64,000 nucleotides of DNA, from the NCBI RefSeq assembly GCF_008632455.1, contig NZ_CP043929.1, forward strand, positions 2,604,001 through 2,668,000, in the 5' to 3' direction. Below are positions 16,808 to 25,754 of the stretch, piece by piece. Source of the stretch: Methylomonas rhizoryzae. Lineage in GTDB: Bacteria > Pseudomonadota > Gammaproteobacteria > Methylococcales > Methylomonadaceae. Positions within the stretch are counted from its first letter, which is position 1. Each line of letters opens with the position of its first letter. Position numbers and translations under genes: made by a program. The notes below the pieces were generated by a model. The model was given only the letters and a program-made list of their open reading frames with translations. It was not told where the DNA came from and did no database searches.

Positions 16808-18913
16808 TCAAACCTGCGTCTTCGATTGAAACAATCGGCAAAAATCTTCTATCTTGGCCGGCGCCGCATACCAGTAGCCTTGGGCTTGGTCGCAGCCGTA
16901 TTCTTCCAGCAATTGTACTTGAGCGGCCGTTTCCACCCCTTCCGCGATAACCTTAAGTTTCAAGCCGTGCGCCAAGCCGATGATCGAACGCACGATACAG
17001 GCGTCGTCCGCATCGACCAAATCTCCAACGAAGGATTTGTCGATTTTTAAGGTATCGACCGGAAAGCGCCGTAAATAACTGAGAGACGAAAAACCGGTAC
17101 CGAAGTCATCTATAGCCAATTCGATCCCCAAGCCTTTCAGCATCTGCATTTGTTCTATCGCACTCTCGACGTCGTCCATTAAAGCGGTCTCGGTCAGCTC
17201 CAACTGCAAGCGGTTACTCGGAAAACCGGTTTCCTCCAACACCCGCTTCACATCGGCAAACAAACCGGCATGCTTGAATTGTCTGGCGGATAAATTAATG
17301 GCGATCTTTAATTGATTTAATCCGCTAAATTCCGGACGGGAAAAATCCCGGCAGGCCTTTTTTAACACCCAAACGCCCAGCTCCGCGATGATGCCGCTAT
17401 GCTCGGCAATCAGGATAAATTCGTCCGGGCCTATGGCCCCCAATTGCGAATTCCAACGCAACAAGGCTTCGGCCCCGCATATCCGGCCGGTCTTTAAGTC
17501 TATTTCCGGCTGATAATGCAAGGAAAATTCGTCTCTGTCCATCGCTTTGCGCAAATGACTCTCTATCATCATGCGCCGCATCGCTTTGGCATTAGCCGCC
17601 GCATTGTAAAACTCGAATTTGTTGCGTCCGTGGCGTTTGGCGGTGTAAAGCGCGTCGTCCGCATGTTTGATCAATTGAGGGGCATCGGTAGCGTCGTCCG
17701 GGTATACGCTAATGCCGATACTGGCGCTGACGAATACACTATGGCTGTCGATGACCAAAGCTTGTTTGACGACATCTATGATGCGCTGAGCAATGTCTCC
17801 GGCGTCTGCCGGCGTGTGCAATTGCAAACTGATAATCGCGAATTCGTCGCCGCCCAATCTGGCCACGGTCTCCTGCTCGCGCAAACACGCGTTGATGCGC
17901 CGGCCGACTTCGATCAACAGCTTGTCGCCTATCGTATGCCCCAAGGTGTCGTTGACGTGCTTAAATTTATCCAAGTCTAAATACATGACCGAAAACAAGC
18001 CCCGATTACGTTTGGCATAGGCAATCGCCTGATCCAGACGCTCGCTGAATAAGCTCCGGTTAGGCAAGTCGGTAAGCGGATCGAAATAAGCCATGTGGCA
18101 GATAAGCTGTTCCGAATCTTTACGGTCGCTGATATCGTGTATAACCGACACGAAATTGGTCACCTTATCGTGCTCATCCAACACCGGCGCTATCGACTCC
18201 AGACACCAGAACAAATCGCCGTTTTTTTTGCGGTTTAAAAACTCGCCATGCCAAGCGTTTCCGGAGTGTAAAGTCGCCCATAGCTGTTCGTAGGTTTCAG
18301 CCGAAGTCAGATCCGACTTAATCAGATTGACTTTTTGCCCGATTACTTCGTCTCGCCGGTAACCTGTGATAGAAAAAAACGCCGGATTACAATATTGGAT
18401 ACGGCTGTCTATGTCTGTTATCACGACCATTCCGGAGCTGTACTCAATCGCCGACGACAACTTGCGCAACTCGTGCAGAGTGATTCTATGACTTTGAACT
18501 TCGTCGGCCAAAGCCCGATTCGCCGCCATCAATTCGGCTTGGCTGGGTATCGCCAATGCTTGGGGAATCAACGGCCAAATAAGCAGCGCGGTTGCTACGG
18601 AACTGACGGCCGTCGCGGCCTTGACTATGCCGGAAAGCCAATAATCCGGCACCCATATATTCCATATGCTAAGCAAATGCGTGGTACCGCAAAGAAAGAT
18701 AAACAAACCGAAACCCGCGTAAATCCAGCCGAACTGTATGTCTTTACGCTTGATCAATAAATAAAACAGCGCGAACGGAATCGAATAATAGGAACAGACG
18801 ATTAACGCATCGGATACGACATGCAACCACAACAAATCGCTTTGCCACAAATAACAATGGCCGTGCGGCAAAAAACCGGAAAACTCGTCGTAAGCAAAGG
18901 GTAAAAAGTTCAT
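16808..18913 (-). CDS. Ethylene-receptor-like membrane PAS-GGDEF-EAL protein
   Basis: A 701-residue protein predicted to make or break cyclic di-GMP at the inner membrane. Three N-terminal membrane helices (residues about 28-53, 60-84, 93-118) match the plant ETR1 sensor: SDALIVCSYYSIP supplies Asp35, Tyr42, Ile45, Pro46, and FIFLCGTTHLLSIW supplies Ile72, Cys75 and His79. These align at a constant offset of ten with ETR1 Asp25, Tyr32, Ile35, Pro36, Ile62, Cys65 and His69, the Cu(I)/ethylene site. A PAS domain follows (AIEYSSGMVVITDIDSRIQY), then GGDEF (ARLGGDEFAI, intact) and EAL (GAEALLRW, NLSARQF, DDFGTGFSSLSYL, all intact). ATG at 18913 is preferred; an upstream in-frame GTG at 18940 is the alternative. 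No cognate partner lies beside it. Confidence 0.88.
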   Translation of the reverse strand: MNFLPFAYDEFSGFLPHGHCYLWQSDLLWLHVVSDALIVCSYYSIPFALFYLLIKRKDIQFGWIYAGFGLFIFLCGTTHLLSIWNIWVPDYWLSGIVKAATAVSSVATALLIWPLIPQALAIPSQAELMAANRALADEVQSHRITLHELRKLSSAIEYSSGMVVITDIDSRIQYCNPAFFSITGYRRDEVIGQKVNLIKSDLTSAETYEQLWATLHSGNAWHGEFLNRKKNGDLFWCLESIAPVLDEHDKVTNFVSVIHDISDRKDSEQLICHMAYFDPLTDLPNRSLFSERLDQAIAYAKRNRGLFSVMYLDLDKFKHVNDTLGHTIGDKLLIEVGRRINACLREQETVARLGGDEFAIISLQLHTPADAGDIAQRIIDVVKQALVIDSHSVFVSASIGISVYPDDATDAPQLIKHADDALYTAKRHGRNKFEFYNAAANAKAMRRMMIESHLRKAMDRDEFSLHYQPEIDLKTGRICGAEALLRWNSQLGAIGPDEFILIAEHSGIIAELGVWVLKKACRDFSRPEFSGLNQLKIAINLSARQFKHAGLFADVKRVLEETGFPSNRLQLELTETALMDDVESAIEQMQMLKGLGIELAIDDFGTGFSSLSYLRRFPVDTLKIDKSFVGDLVDADDACIVRSIIGLAHGLKLKVIAEGVETAAQVQLLEEYGCDQAQGYWYAAPAKIEDFCRLFQSKTQV

Positions 18914-19236
18914 GACTCTCACTGAGTTACTGCATGTCACAAGCCGAGCAAATCGATCGGCGCAGCTATGGCGCTAGGCGCAGCTTACCGCACTTTTTGT
19001 GAAATCAAAACCGAGACATTGAGTCGGCGCAGCCTAAATTTTAGAAAGGCAAATGCAATCACCGCAAGTAAACGACAACCCTAGGGCTGCCATGCGGTCG
19101 GCTCGGTTTGATCCGCCGATCGCTTGCAAGCTCAATTCGATACCGAAAACGTAATTCAGTCTTAACCGCTTGACGTTTCAAAAGCCGACAATTCTTGATA
19201 GGATTGCTGGGTTTTCAATTTATTCGGATGAAAGTC
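18914..19236. other. Divergent intergenic region between the EAL gene and grxD
   Basis: About 320 bases that should hold the promoters of both divergent genes. No extra gene is visible. An AAGTC-type weak ribosome-binding stretch precedes the grxD ATG. Confidence 0.4.
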
Positions 19237-19548
19237 ATGAGCGTAGTCGAAAGAATACAAGAACAACTCACCAGTTATCCGGTGGTGCTGTATATGAAAG
19301 GCACTCCGGATTTCCCGCAATGCGGTTTTTCCGGCCGCGTAGTACAGGTGTTGCAAGCCTGCAATGCCGATTACCGGGCCATCAACATTTTCGAGGAACC
19401 CGAAGTTCGCGAAGCACTGAAAAGCTATTCCAATTGGCCGACCTATCCGCAGCTTTACATCAACGGCGAACTGGTAGGCGGTTGCGATATCGTCATGGAT
19501 CTATACAACCGCGGCGAGCTGGAAAAAATGCTGGTAAAACCGGAGTAA
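19237..19548 (+). CDS. grxD: Monothiol glutaredoxin, Grx4/GrxD type
   Basis: A 103-residue monothiol glutaredoxin that coordinates [2Fe-2S] clusters with glutathione and passes them to target proteins, often with BolA. Active site CGFS at residues 29-32 (TPDFPQCGFSGRVVQVL), then WPTYPQLYINGELVGGCDIV. I chose the ATG at 19237 (MSVVERIQEQL) by family length; upstream in-frame starts at 19195 and 19228 add an unconserved stretch. It neighbours rnt, as in enterobacteria. Confidence 0.96.
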   Translation: MSVVERIQEQLTSYPVVLYMKGTPDFPQCGFSGRVVQVLQACNADYRAINIFEEPEVREALKSYSNWPTYPQLYINGELVGGCDIVMDLYNRGELEKMLVKPE

Positions 19549-19585
19549 GCAACAAATGGCGGCTCGCGAGAGCGGGCCGCACACA

Positions 19586-20212
19586 TCAAGCCGCTGCTAA
19601 GGCCGACAACTTTTTCCACCGGTTATAGATGATGCAAAACAATTGTGCAGTTTGCTCGGCATCGTAAAGCGCCGAGTGCGCACGCTGGTTGTCCCATTCC
19701 AAACCGGCCGCTTCGGCAATTTTCGCCAATACGGTCTGCCCGAACACCAACCCCCCTAAGGTGGCGGTATCGAAGCTGCTAAAGGGATGAAACGGACTTT
19801 TTTTGCACTGGGTCCTATCGATCGCAGCGTTAAGAAAATTGATGTCGAATGCCGGATTATGTCCGACCAAGATCGCTCTTTTACAATCGTTGCGTTTTAC
19901 CGCGGCGCGTATCGGCAAAAACAATGTTTGCAAAGCATCTTTTTCTTCAATAGCCATCCGAAAAGGATGATACGGATCGATGCCGGTAAACTTGAGCGCC
20001 GCCTCGTCCAGCTCGGAATTCTTGAACGGAACGATGTTGCAATGATGCTTTTCGGTAATGCGCAACCAGCCGTTTTGATCTTGTTCGACGATTACGGCCG
20101 CCATTTCCAACAGCGGATTTTTTTTGGCATTGAAACCGGCAGTCTCGATATCGACTACCACGGGTAAATAACCGCGAAAACGGTCGCCCAGTGGAGTGAA
20201 GCAGTTATCCAT
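19586..20212 (-). CDS. rnt: Ribonuclease T
   Basis: A 208-residue DEDDh 3'-5' exonuclease that trims tRNA and other stable RNA ends. Exo I: VVDIETAGFNAKKNPLLEMA with Asp21/Glu23; Exo II: LVGHNPAFDINFLNAA; Exo III: HSALYDAEQTAQLF with catalytic His and Asp. FKFTGIDPYHP-like (ALKFTGIDPYHPFRMAIEE) and SFDTATLGGLVFGQTVLAKI are specific for RNase T over other DnaQ-like nucleases. It is convergent with grxD (37-base gap) and divergent from mlaA. Confidence 0.93.
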   Translation of the reverse strand: MDNCFTPLGDRFRGYLPVVVDIETAGFNAKKNPLLEMAAVIVEQDQNGWLRITEKHHCNIVPFKNSELDEAALKFTGIDPYHPFRMAIEEKDALQTLFLPIRAAVKRNDCKRAILVGHNPAFDINFLNAAIDRTQCKKSPFHPFSSFDTATLGGLVFGQTVLAKIAEAAGLEWDNQRAHSALYDAEQTAQLFCIIYNRWKKLSALAAA

Positions 20213-20303
20213 ATTGCTACATTGGCTAGAAAAGAAGGTAATATGGTATGTTACGTTAAGTTTTCGCCGCTTTAAACAATAAACAGGTTACGAGGTTACA
20301 TTT

Positions 20304-21089
20304 ATGCCATTCAAAAGAATAGGATCATTGATTGTGCTTAGCCTTTCGACGATTCTGAACGGTTGTGCGACAACGGCCGTGCACGACAGCAAAGATCCTT
20401 ACGAGAATTGGAATAGAAGCGTCCAGTCGTTCAACGACCATTTGGACGACTACGTGATGAAACCGGTCGCACATGGCTATCAATGGATTACCCCGTCGTT
20501 CGTCGACCGGGGCGTCACCAATTTCTTCAGCAATATCGACGACATCGGCGTCTTCGCCAATCAGGCGATGCAGGGCAAATTTGCCGAATCCGGTCTGGAT
20601 GCGGCCCGCTTCCTGATTAATACCACCGCCGGTGTAGGCGGCTTGGTCGACATTGCCGGCATGCTGGACCTTGGCAAACACAACGAAGACTTCGACCAAA
20701 CGTTGGGAGTTTGGGGGGTGCCTACCGGTCCTTATTTGGTCTTGCCTTTCTTTGGGCCAAGCTCCCCGCGCGGCATTTTCGGTTTAGTCGGCGATGCGGC
20801 CATGAATCCCTTTACATACGCCGGCTTTTATCTCAACCCGAATTGGATAGGTTCCGCCGTATCTATCGGGGCGGGTGGTTTAAAAGCCGTGGACACTCGC
20901 GCGGATTTGTTGAGCATCGAAAAAATCGCCAGCGAAGCTGCTATCGACCGTTACGATTTCTTCAAAAACGCCTACCTGACCCAACGCAACTACTTGGTCA
21001 ACGACGGCAACGTACCGGAAGACGACGTGTTGAAATTTCAGGAATTGAAAGACGAAGGCTACGGCCCGGTTTCGCCAAACCCTTATTGA
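20304..21089 (+). CDS. mlaA: Outer-membrane lipoprotein MlaA (VacJ)
   Basis: A 261-residue lipoprotein of the Mla system, which removes mislocalised phospholipids from the outer leaflet of the outer membrane. Lipobox LNGC with Cys21, DPYENWNRSVQSFND, the FFSNIDDIGVFANQAMQGKF and INTTAGVGGLVDIA signatures, EDFDQTLGVWGVPTGPYLVLP, and GPSSPRG are all typical. The other mla genes are not in the window. A strong inverted repeat downstream ends the transcript. Confidence 0.96.
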   Translation: MPFKRIGSLIVLSLSTILNGCATTAVHDSKDPYENWNRSVQSFNDHLDDYVMKPVAHGYQWITPSFVDRGVTNFFSNIDDIGVFANQAMQGKFAESGLDAARFLINTTAGVGGLVDIAGMLDLGKHNEDFDQTLGVWGVPTGPYLVLPFFGPSSPRGIFGLVGDAAMNPFTYAGFYLNPNWIGSAVSIGAGGLKAVDTRADLLSIEKIASEAAIDRYDFFKNAYLTQRNYLVNDGNVPEDDVLKFQELKDEGYGPVSPNPY

Positions 21090-21105
21090 TTCCTTTGTAA
21101 CGCCC

Positions 21106-21136
21106 TTAGAAAGTCGCCGTAACGGCGACTTTCTAA
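21106..21136. terminator. Bidirectional hairpin terminator between mlaA and the PHP gene
   Basis: A perfect 14-bp stem (TTAGAAAGTCGCCG / CGGCGACTTTCTAA) with a three-base loop lies between two convergent genes, 16 bases after the mlaA stop and 29 bases from the other gene's stop. Short A/T-rich stem ends on both sides suit termination in both directions. Confidence 0.75.
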
Positions 21137-21165
21137 AATCCTTTACGCTCCAATCGCGCTTAGCG

Positions 21166-22023
21166 CTATGGCAAAAGCGATTGCACCGCACTGCCGAACA
21201 ACTGCCAAATCGGCTGCAAGCCCGCCGGCAACGGCGCTAATTTTCCCAATTCCACCCAGGGGTTGTCGGGATTGTGAAAATCCGAGCCTAGGGACGCATA
21301 CAAGCCGTGTTTCAAGGCCAATTGGGCGCTAAGCCGAATATCGTCCGGCGACGACCTGCCCGTGACCACCTCTACGCCGACACCGCCCACTTGCTTGAAC
21401 GCCGCCAGTACCCGATCGATCCACTTATGGCTCAAGTTATAACGCAAGGGGTGGGCTAACACCGCGACGCCGCCTGCCGCGTTAATCCACGCCACAACTT
21501 CGTCCAACTCGGCCCATTGGGTAGGCACGTAACCGGGCTTACCCTTGCTTAAGTACTTGTCGAACGCATCCTGCTGATCTTTGGCCTTTCCGGCCTGCAC
21601 CAAAAAATTCGCAAAGTGCGAGCGGGTAATTTCCCCGGTACTTGCCAGCGCGCGTACCGCCGGATACGCGTCGGCGATGCCCTTTTTGGCCAGCTTCTCG
21701 GCCATTTTTCGCGCGCGTTGCCCACGAAGCTCGCTTTGCCGAGCTAAGCCTGCCGCCAACACCGGATGCTTGGGGTCGATGTCCAAACCAATCACGTGTA
21801 AACACTGATTGGCATACAGAGCGGAAACTTCGATGCCATTTAACAGGCAAATGCCTAACTGTTCAGCGGACGCCGCCGCTGCTTCCAACCCGAACGTAGT
21901 ATCGTGATCGGTCAGCGCCAACACCGATACCCCCTTGTCTTTGGCACGCATCAGCAATTCAGCCGGCGACAAAGCGCCGTCCGACGCGGTAGAGTGACAA
22001 TGCAAATCGAAAACCGGGGACAT
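21166..22023 (-). CDS. rnm: PHP-domain 5'-3' exoribonuclease / 3',5'-nucleotidase (RNase AM type)
   Basis: A 285-residue PHP (polymerase and histidinol phosphatase) metal-dependent protein. Metal ligands: HCHSTASDG (His8, His10) and LTDHDT (Asp38-His39-Asp40); further GIEVSALYANQCLHVIGL and SDFHNPDNPW. The YciV/TrpH family removes 5' nucleotides and matures 5S/23S rRNA ends in E. coli. The start ATG at 22023 overlaps the stop of the upstream ABC transporter by one base (TAATG), so the two are co-translated. Confidence 0.85.
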   Translation of the reverse strand: MSPVFDLHCHSTASDGALSPAELLMRAKDKGVSVLALTDHDTTFGLEAAAASAEQLGICLLNGIEVSALYANQCLHVIGLDIDPKHPVLAAGLARQSELRGQRARKMAEKLAKKGIADAYPAVRALASTGEITRSHFANFLVQAGKAKDQQDAFDKYLSKGKPGYVPTQWAELDEVVAWINAAGGVAVLAHPLRYNLSHKWIDRVLAAFKQVGGVGVEVVTGRSSPDDIRLSAQLALKHGLYASLGSDFHNPDNPWVELGKLAPLPAGLQPIWQLFGSAVQSLLP

Positions 22024-23819
22024 TACTGATACTCGCCGTACAGTTTGGCGTATAAACCGTTTTGTTGAATCAAAGCCTCATGCCTGCCCTGTTCGCAAAT
22101 ACGCCCTTCTTCGAACACGTAAACATGATCCGCTTGCTTCACCGCACTCAAGCGGTGGGCGATAATAATGGTGGTGCGGCCTTCCAAAAAACCGGCCAGC
22201 GCGGCGTGCAGCTTGAATTCGGTTTCGCTGTCCAACGCGGAAGTCGCTTCGTCCAAAATGACTACGGACGGCTTGCTGACGATCATGCGTGCAATCGCCA
22301 ACCGCTGTCTTTGCCCACCCGACAAGCGCACGCCCTGCCTGCCTACCACCGTATCCAAACCACGCTTCATCTCCATCACCGTCGTGCCCATCTGCGCCAA
22401 CTCCAACGCATGCCAGAGCTCGGCATCGTCGACATTCCGCCCCAAAGTCAGATTATCCCGAATCGAGGCGTTCAACAAAGCCGGATGTTGCAAAACGGTA
22501 GCGACATGCTCTCTAACCACATCCAGGCCGATACCGGACATCGGCACGCCATCGAAATAAATCATCCCGCTAGCCGGCGGATATAAACCGATCAAGGTTT
22601 GAGCCAACGTGGATTTACCGCCGCCGCTGGCGCCGACCAATGCAATTTTACTACCCGCTGCTATCGCCAAATTGATACCGTTCAGCACCGGTTCGTCCCG
22701 GTAACTGAAATACAAATCCTTAACGGTAACGCCGACCGTTTTCTTGTTAAGAAACGGATTAAACACATGCGGATAGTGCGGCTCGCGATTTAAGCGGGTC
22801 AGTTGATTAACCCGAATCAGGGCTGCTTTAGCGGCGTAGAATGCCTGCTGAATCCCCAAAATCTCTTGCACCGGAGCCATCATAAACCACAAATAACCGA
22901 ATACCGCCAGCATCTGCCCTATGCTCAAATCGGAATACAACACCATCAGCATCGCCGTGGCGCGAAAAATATCGAATCCGAATAAAAACGTTAAAAAACT
23001 TAATCTGGCCGCCGCGTCGCTCTTCCAGGCGAACGCTATGGAATGTTCTTTAACGGCTCTCGCACTTTCCATCAATTGCAAGCCGTAATGTTGCTCGCGA
23101 TTGCTGGCGCGAATTTGGTGTATCGCTTCCAGGGTTTCGCTTAAAGCCTGTTGAAACACGCCGTAGGCTCGGTTTTCGTTGGCTTTTAGATCTTTGATTC
23201 TGGAACCGACCGCTTTGGCCAAATAAATGACTACCGGGTTCAAAAAGATGATGAACAATCCTAATTGCCAGTGCATCCACAGCAAGATAACCGCGGTACC
23301 CAACACCGTGAGAATGGCAATCAACAATTTACTGATGGTGTTGCCGATGAAATTGTCCAAAGTGTCCAGATCGGTGACCATATAGGCCGTCACGGTACCG
23401 CTGCCCAAGCTCTCGTATTCGGACATCGATATGCTCTGCAAGTGCCGGATCAAGCTTTGCCGGATGCGAAAAATGACGTCCTTGGCTATCATCGAAAATT
23501 GCCGGGTCTGCACGATATTCAACACCAAAGCGAACAAGCGCAACAATAAACTGACGATCAACACGCCGGCGATATAGACTGTCGGTTGACGCCAATCGGC
23601 CGGCAGGTAAGGATCGACGCTGTTTAAAATCAAACCGGGTTTGTTGAGTAAAACTTCGTCGACCAACAAAGGCATGATCAAAGGTACCGGCACGGCGGCC
23701 GCAGTGGCCAGTACCGCTATCAAGTGGCCGGTGATCAGCTTTTTTTTATGTCTTAGGGCGATTGCGAATATATAGCGCCAAGAATATTCGTAGGAGATGG
23801 ACGGTAGCTTAGTCTTCAA
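22023..23819 (-). CDS. ABC exporter, fused membrane and ATPase domains
   Basis: A 598-residue half-transporter of the MsbA/MDR class. Residues about 1-330 hold six predicted membrane helices (LLRLFALVLNIVQTRQFSMI, ILTVLGTAVILLWMHWQLGL, FLTFLFGFDIFRATAMLMVL). The nucleotide-binding domain has Walker A GASGGGKSTL, signature LSGGQRQRLAIARM, Walker B VVILDEATSALDSE and an H-loop IIIAHRLS. The substrate cannot be told from sequence; lipid or peptide export is possible. It is followed by the PHP gene with a one-base overlap. Confidence 0.9.
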   Translation of the reverse strand: MKTKLPSISYEYSWRYIFAIALRHKKKLITGHLIAVLATAAAVPVPLIMPLLVDEVLLNKPGLILNSVDPYLPADWRQPTVYIAGVLIVSLLLRLFALVLNIVQTRQFSMIAKDVIFRIRQSLIRHLQSISMSEYESLGSGTVTAYMVTDLDTLDNFIGNTISKLLIAILTVLGTAVILLWMHWQLGLFIIFLNPVVIYLAKAVGSRIKDLKANENRAYGVFQQALSETLEAIHQIRASNREQHYGLQLMESARAVKEHSIAFAWKSDAAARLSFLTFLFGFDIFRATAMLMVLYSDLSIGQMLAVFGYLWFMMAPVQEILGIQQAFYAAKAALIRVNQLTRLNREPHYPHVFNPFLNKKTVGVTVKDLYFSYRDEPVLNGINLAIAAGSKIALVGASGGGKSTLAQTLIGLYPPASGMIYFDGVPMSGIGLDVVREHVATVLQHPALLNASIRDNLTLGRNVDDAELWHALELAQMGTTVMEMKRGLDTVVGRQGVRLSGGQRQRLAIARMIVSKPSVVILDEATSALDSETEFKLHAALAGFLEGRTTIIIAHRLSAVKQADHVYVFEEGRICEQGRHEALIQQNGLYAKLYGEYQ

Positions 23820-24149
23820 ATGTCTTGGCGCGGTAAAAGTTGAAGCAATCCATGGACAATGGTGATTTTGCCGTCTGGTAAAATGGGTAGTCTGCGCTTG
23901 GGATTATAATCCCTTAGCCACTCGGCTAAAACCCTTGGCCGATTTGAATATTCCCATCATCATTCACGTCCGGACTATCCTAAGCCATACTCATCCTGTT
24001 TCGCTTTGCGTAAGCAATTTACCGACATTTGCGTAGGCTTGACTCATGCATTGTTTCTTACAACGCGGTGACATCGGCGCGAAAAAACTGGTAGATTGCC
24101 GGCTTATTTTTCCCGCTGTCCAAGTTTACGATTGCAATAGGAACACCGC
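23820..24149. other. Divergent intergenic region
   Basis: About 330 bases between the ABC exporter and the small ribbon-helix-helix-like gene. It contains a short inverted repeat GGGATTATAATCCC at 23900-23913 that could be a regulator-binding palindrome. No gene or RNA is recognised. Confidence 0.4.
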
Positions 24150-24356
24150 ATGGCTAACGATAATAGAGACGACAAAAAGAAAGTTGCTTTAAACCAAGCA
24201 ACGTACGACGAATTGAAAACTTTTACCCGCTTGAATGCGCTGAAATTGCGCGTCACGATAGACGTAATGGTCGAATTAATGTTGAAAGACGAGGCGTTGC
24301 GTCAACGTATCGTAGAGTTCACTTTGGAAAAGCAGGAAGCACAAAAAAAAGGCTAA
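24150..24356 (+). CDS. Small ribbon-helix-helix-like protein
   Basis: A 68-residue charged protein (MANDNRDDKKKVALNQATYD, ELKTFTRLNALKLRVTIDVM). A single strand followed by two helices and many Lys/Glu residues suggest a CopG/Arc-like DNA-binding protein, but no close family is recognised. AATAGGAACACCGC before the ATG gives an AGGA ribosome-binding site. A GC-rich hairpin (GGCGGC...GCCGCC, about 24377-24400) lies just after the stop and may terminate it against the convergent CpxP-like gene. Confidence 0.7.
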   Translation: MANDNRDDKKKVALNQATYDELKTFTRLNALKLRVTIDVMVELMLKDEALRQRIVEFTLEKQEAQKKG

Positions 24357-24408
24357 TGCTGACGGCATCACCTGCGACGGCGGCCTTTTCCGCCGCCGCC
24401 GGCTTAGC

Positions 24409-24873
24409 TCAGGGTTTGTTAGCTTGCCGATGCCCCTTCAAAACCGCCAATTGTTCGGCGGTCAATAATTTAAATACGGCATTGTCGGTTGCACTGATCT
24501 CGCCGAGCATGTTCGAGTGCAGTTGCGCGAGCTTTGCAATCATGGGCGCAGCCTTATCGCTGCTGTAATCGTTGGAAAAACTCAAGGCGAGCAACGCTTC
24601 TTTGGCTTGGTGTTCTTGCTTGCCAAGATCTTGCATGGGTTGCCGGCGGCTTTTCAGCAACTCGGCCAGCTGGTTTTTTTGTTCGTCGCTTAACGCAATC
24701 CCTGTTAAATACGGCGGCAGGTGTTCGCCGGGTCCGACGGCACCGGATTTTCCCATGCCGCCCTTACCCTCCATACTCATAGCGCCGTGAGGACAAGGCG
24801 GCTCTCCCGGCATGGGTGGCATCGCAAAGACGGCGGACGAACATAACAATACAGCCAACATCAATTTTCTCAT
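24409..24873 (-). CDS. Spy/CpxP-family periplasmic protein
   Basis: A 154-residue exported protein: signal peptide MRKLMLAVLLCSSAVFA, a Met/Pro/Gly/His-rich segment (MPPMPGEPPCPHGAMSMEGK) that could bind metal, then an alpha-helical Spy/CpxP core with LSDEQKNQLAELLKSRRQPM and LTAEQLAVLKGHRQ (LTXXQ-type motif). CpxP proteins restrain the sensor kinase CpxA and act as periplasmic chaperones or metal sensors. It is divergent from cpxRA and shares the region holding a perfect CpxR box, as in enterobacteria. Confidence 0.85.
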   Translation of the reverse strand: MRKLMLAVLLCSSAVFAMPPMPGEPPCPHGAMSMEGKGGMGKSGAVGPGEHLPPYLTGIALSDEQKNQLAELLKSRRQPMQDLGKQEHQAKEALLALSFSNDYSSDKAAPMIAKLAQLHSNMLGEISATDNAVFKLLTAEQLAVLKGHRQANKP

Positions 24874-24974
24874 CGGTCACTCCTGGAAATTTTACGAATA
24901 CTCAGTGACAGCTAGTAGCGCTCACCGTCGGCGGACAGTATCGTCTTTACACGGTAAAACGCTGTTATTACGGT

Positions 24975-24989
24975 GTAAATTTAGGTAAA
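24975..24989. promoter_or_regulatory. CpxR box in the cpxP/cpxR divergent region
   Basis: GTAAATTTAGGTAAA fits the CpxR consensus GTAAA-N5-GTAAA exactly. It is 102 bases from the CpxP-like start and 74 bases from the cpxR start. A second GTAAA at 24954-24958 with an inverted TTTAC at 24946-24950 lies upstream on the same face. It is probably the site for autoregulation of both divergent units. Confidence 0.75.
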
Positions 24990-25062
24990 TCCCGGAGTAA
25001 GCGATTGGTCTCTCGGTTACCGGCGATTATCATGACAACGTTTACACAACCAGGGGACTCAC

Positions 25063-25752
25063 GTGACGAACACGCAAATCTTAATCATAGACGACGACAT
25101 CGAACTGACTGCACTCTTTCAGGAGTATTTGGCGCAAGAAGGCTTTCAAGTGACGGCATGCCATGACGGCGGCAACGGCTTGGAAATGGCGCTTTCCGGA
25201 CGCTTCGCCCTGTGCGTGCTGGACATCATGCTGCCCGACATCAAAGGCACCGAAATTCTGACCAGAATACGTCAACAAAGCGGCTTGCCCATCCTGATGT
25301 TTACCGCCAAAGGCGACGACGTCGACAGAATTATCGGCTTGGAATCCGGCGCCGACGATTACGTACCCAAACCTTGCTCGCCGCGCGAATTGGTGGCGAG
25401 GATCAAAGCGATACTACGCCGCACCGAAGCCTTAGAAACCGAAAGCAAAGGCCCGTTGACAGCAGGCCCCCTGCAAATCTGGAGCGATAAACGCAAAGCG
25501 CGCTGGTTCGAGCACGACTTGGAACTGACCAGCACCGAATTCAATTTGCTGCAAACCTTGGCATTGAACGTCGGCCATATCGTCAGCAAACAGGAACTGT
25601 CCGAAAAAGGCCTAGGCCGGCCGCTGGCCCGCTTCGACCGTAGCATAGACGTGCATATGAGCAGCATACGCCACAAACTCGGCAGCCAGGCCGACGGCAG
25701 GTCCTACATTCAAACGGTTCGCGGCCAAGGCTATCAGCTGGTCCGAGACTAG
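25063..25752 (+). CDS. cpxR: CpxR-type response regulator
   Basis: A 229-residue OmpR-family regulator. The receiver domain has acidic pocket DDDIE, phospho-acceptor Asp in CVLDIMLPDIKG (about residue 54), MFTAKG and the VPKPCSPREL switch Lys. The C-terminal winged helix (LTSTEFNLLQTLALNVGHIV, RSIDVHMSSIRHKLG, YIQTVRGQGYQLV) binds DNA. It uses a GTG start at 25063 with CAGGGGA 6-12 bases upstream. It is two bases from cpxA and divergent from the CpxP-like gene, with a CpxR box between them. Confidence 0.9.
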   Translation: MTNTQILIIDDDIELTALFQEYLAQEGFQVTACHDGGNGLEMALSGRFALCVLDIMLPDIKGTEILTRIRQQSGLPILMFTAKGDDVDRIIGLESGADDYVPKPCSPRELVARIKAILRRTEALETESKGPLTAGPLQIWSDKRKARWFEHDLELTSTEFNLLQTLALNVGHIVSKQELSEKGLGRPLARFDRSIDVHMSSIRHKLGSQADGRSYIQTVRGQGYQLVRD

Positions 25753-25754
25753 GC

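Noticed and set aside
23881..23940. tRNA-like stretch near GGGATTATAATCCC
   Set aside because: It does not fold into a cloverleaf and lacks T-arm and acceptor consensus; treated as an intergenic palindrome.
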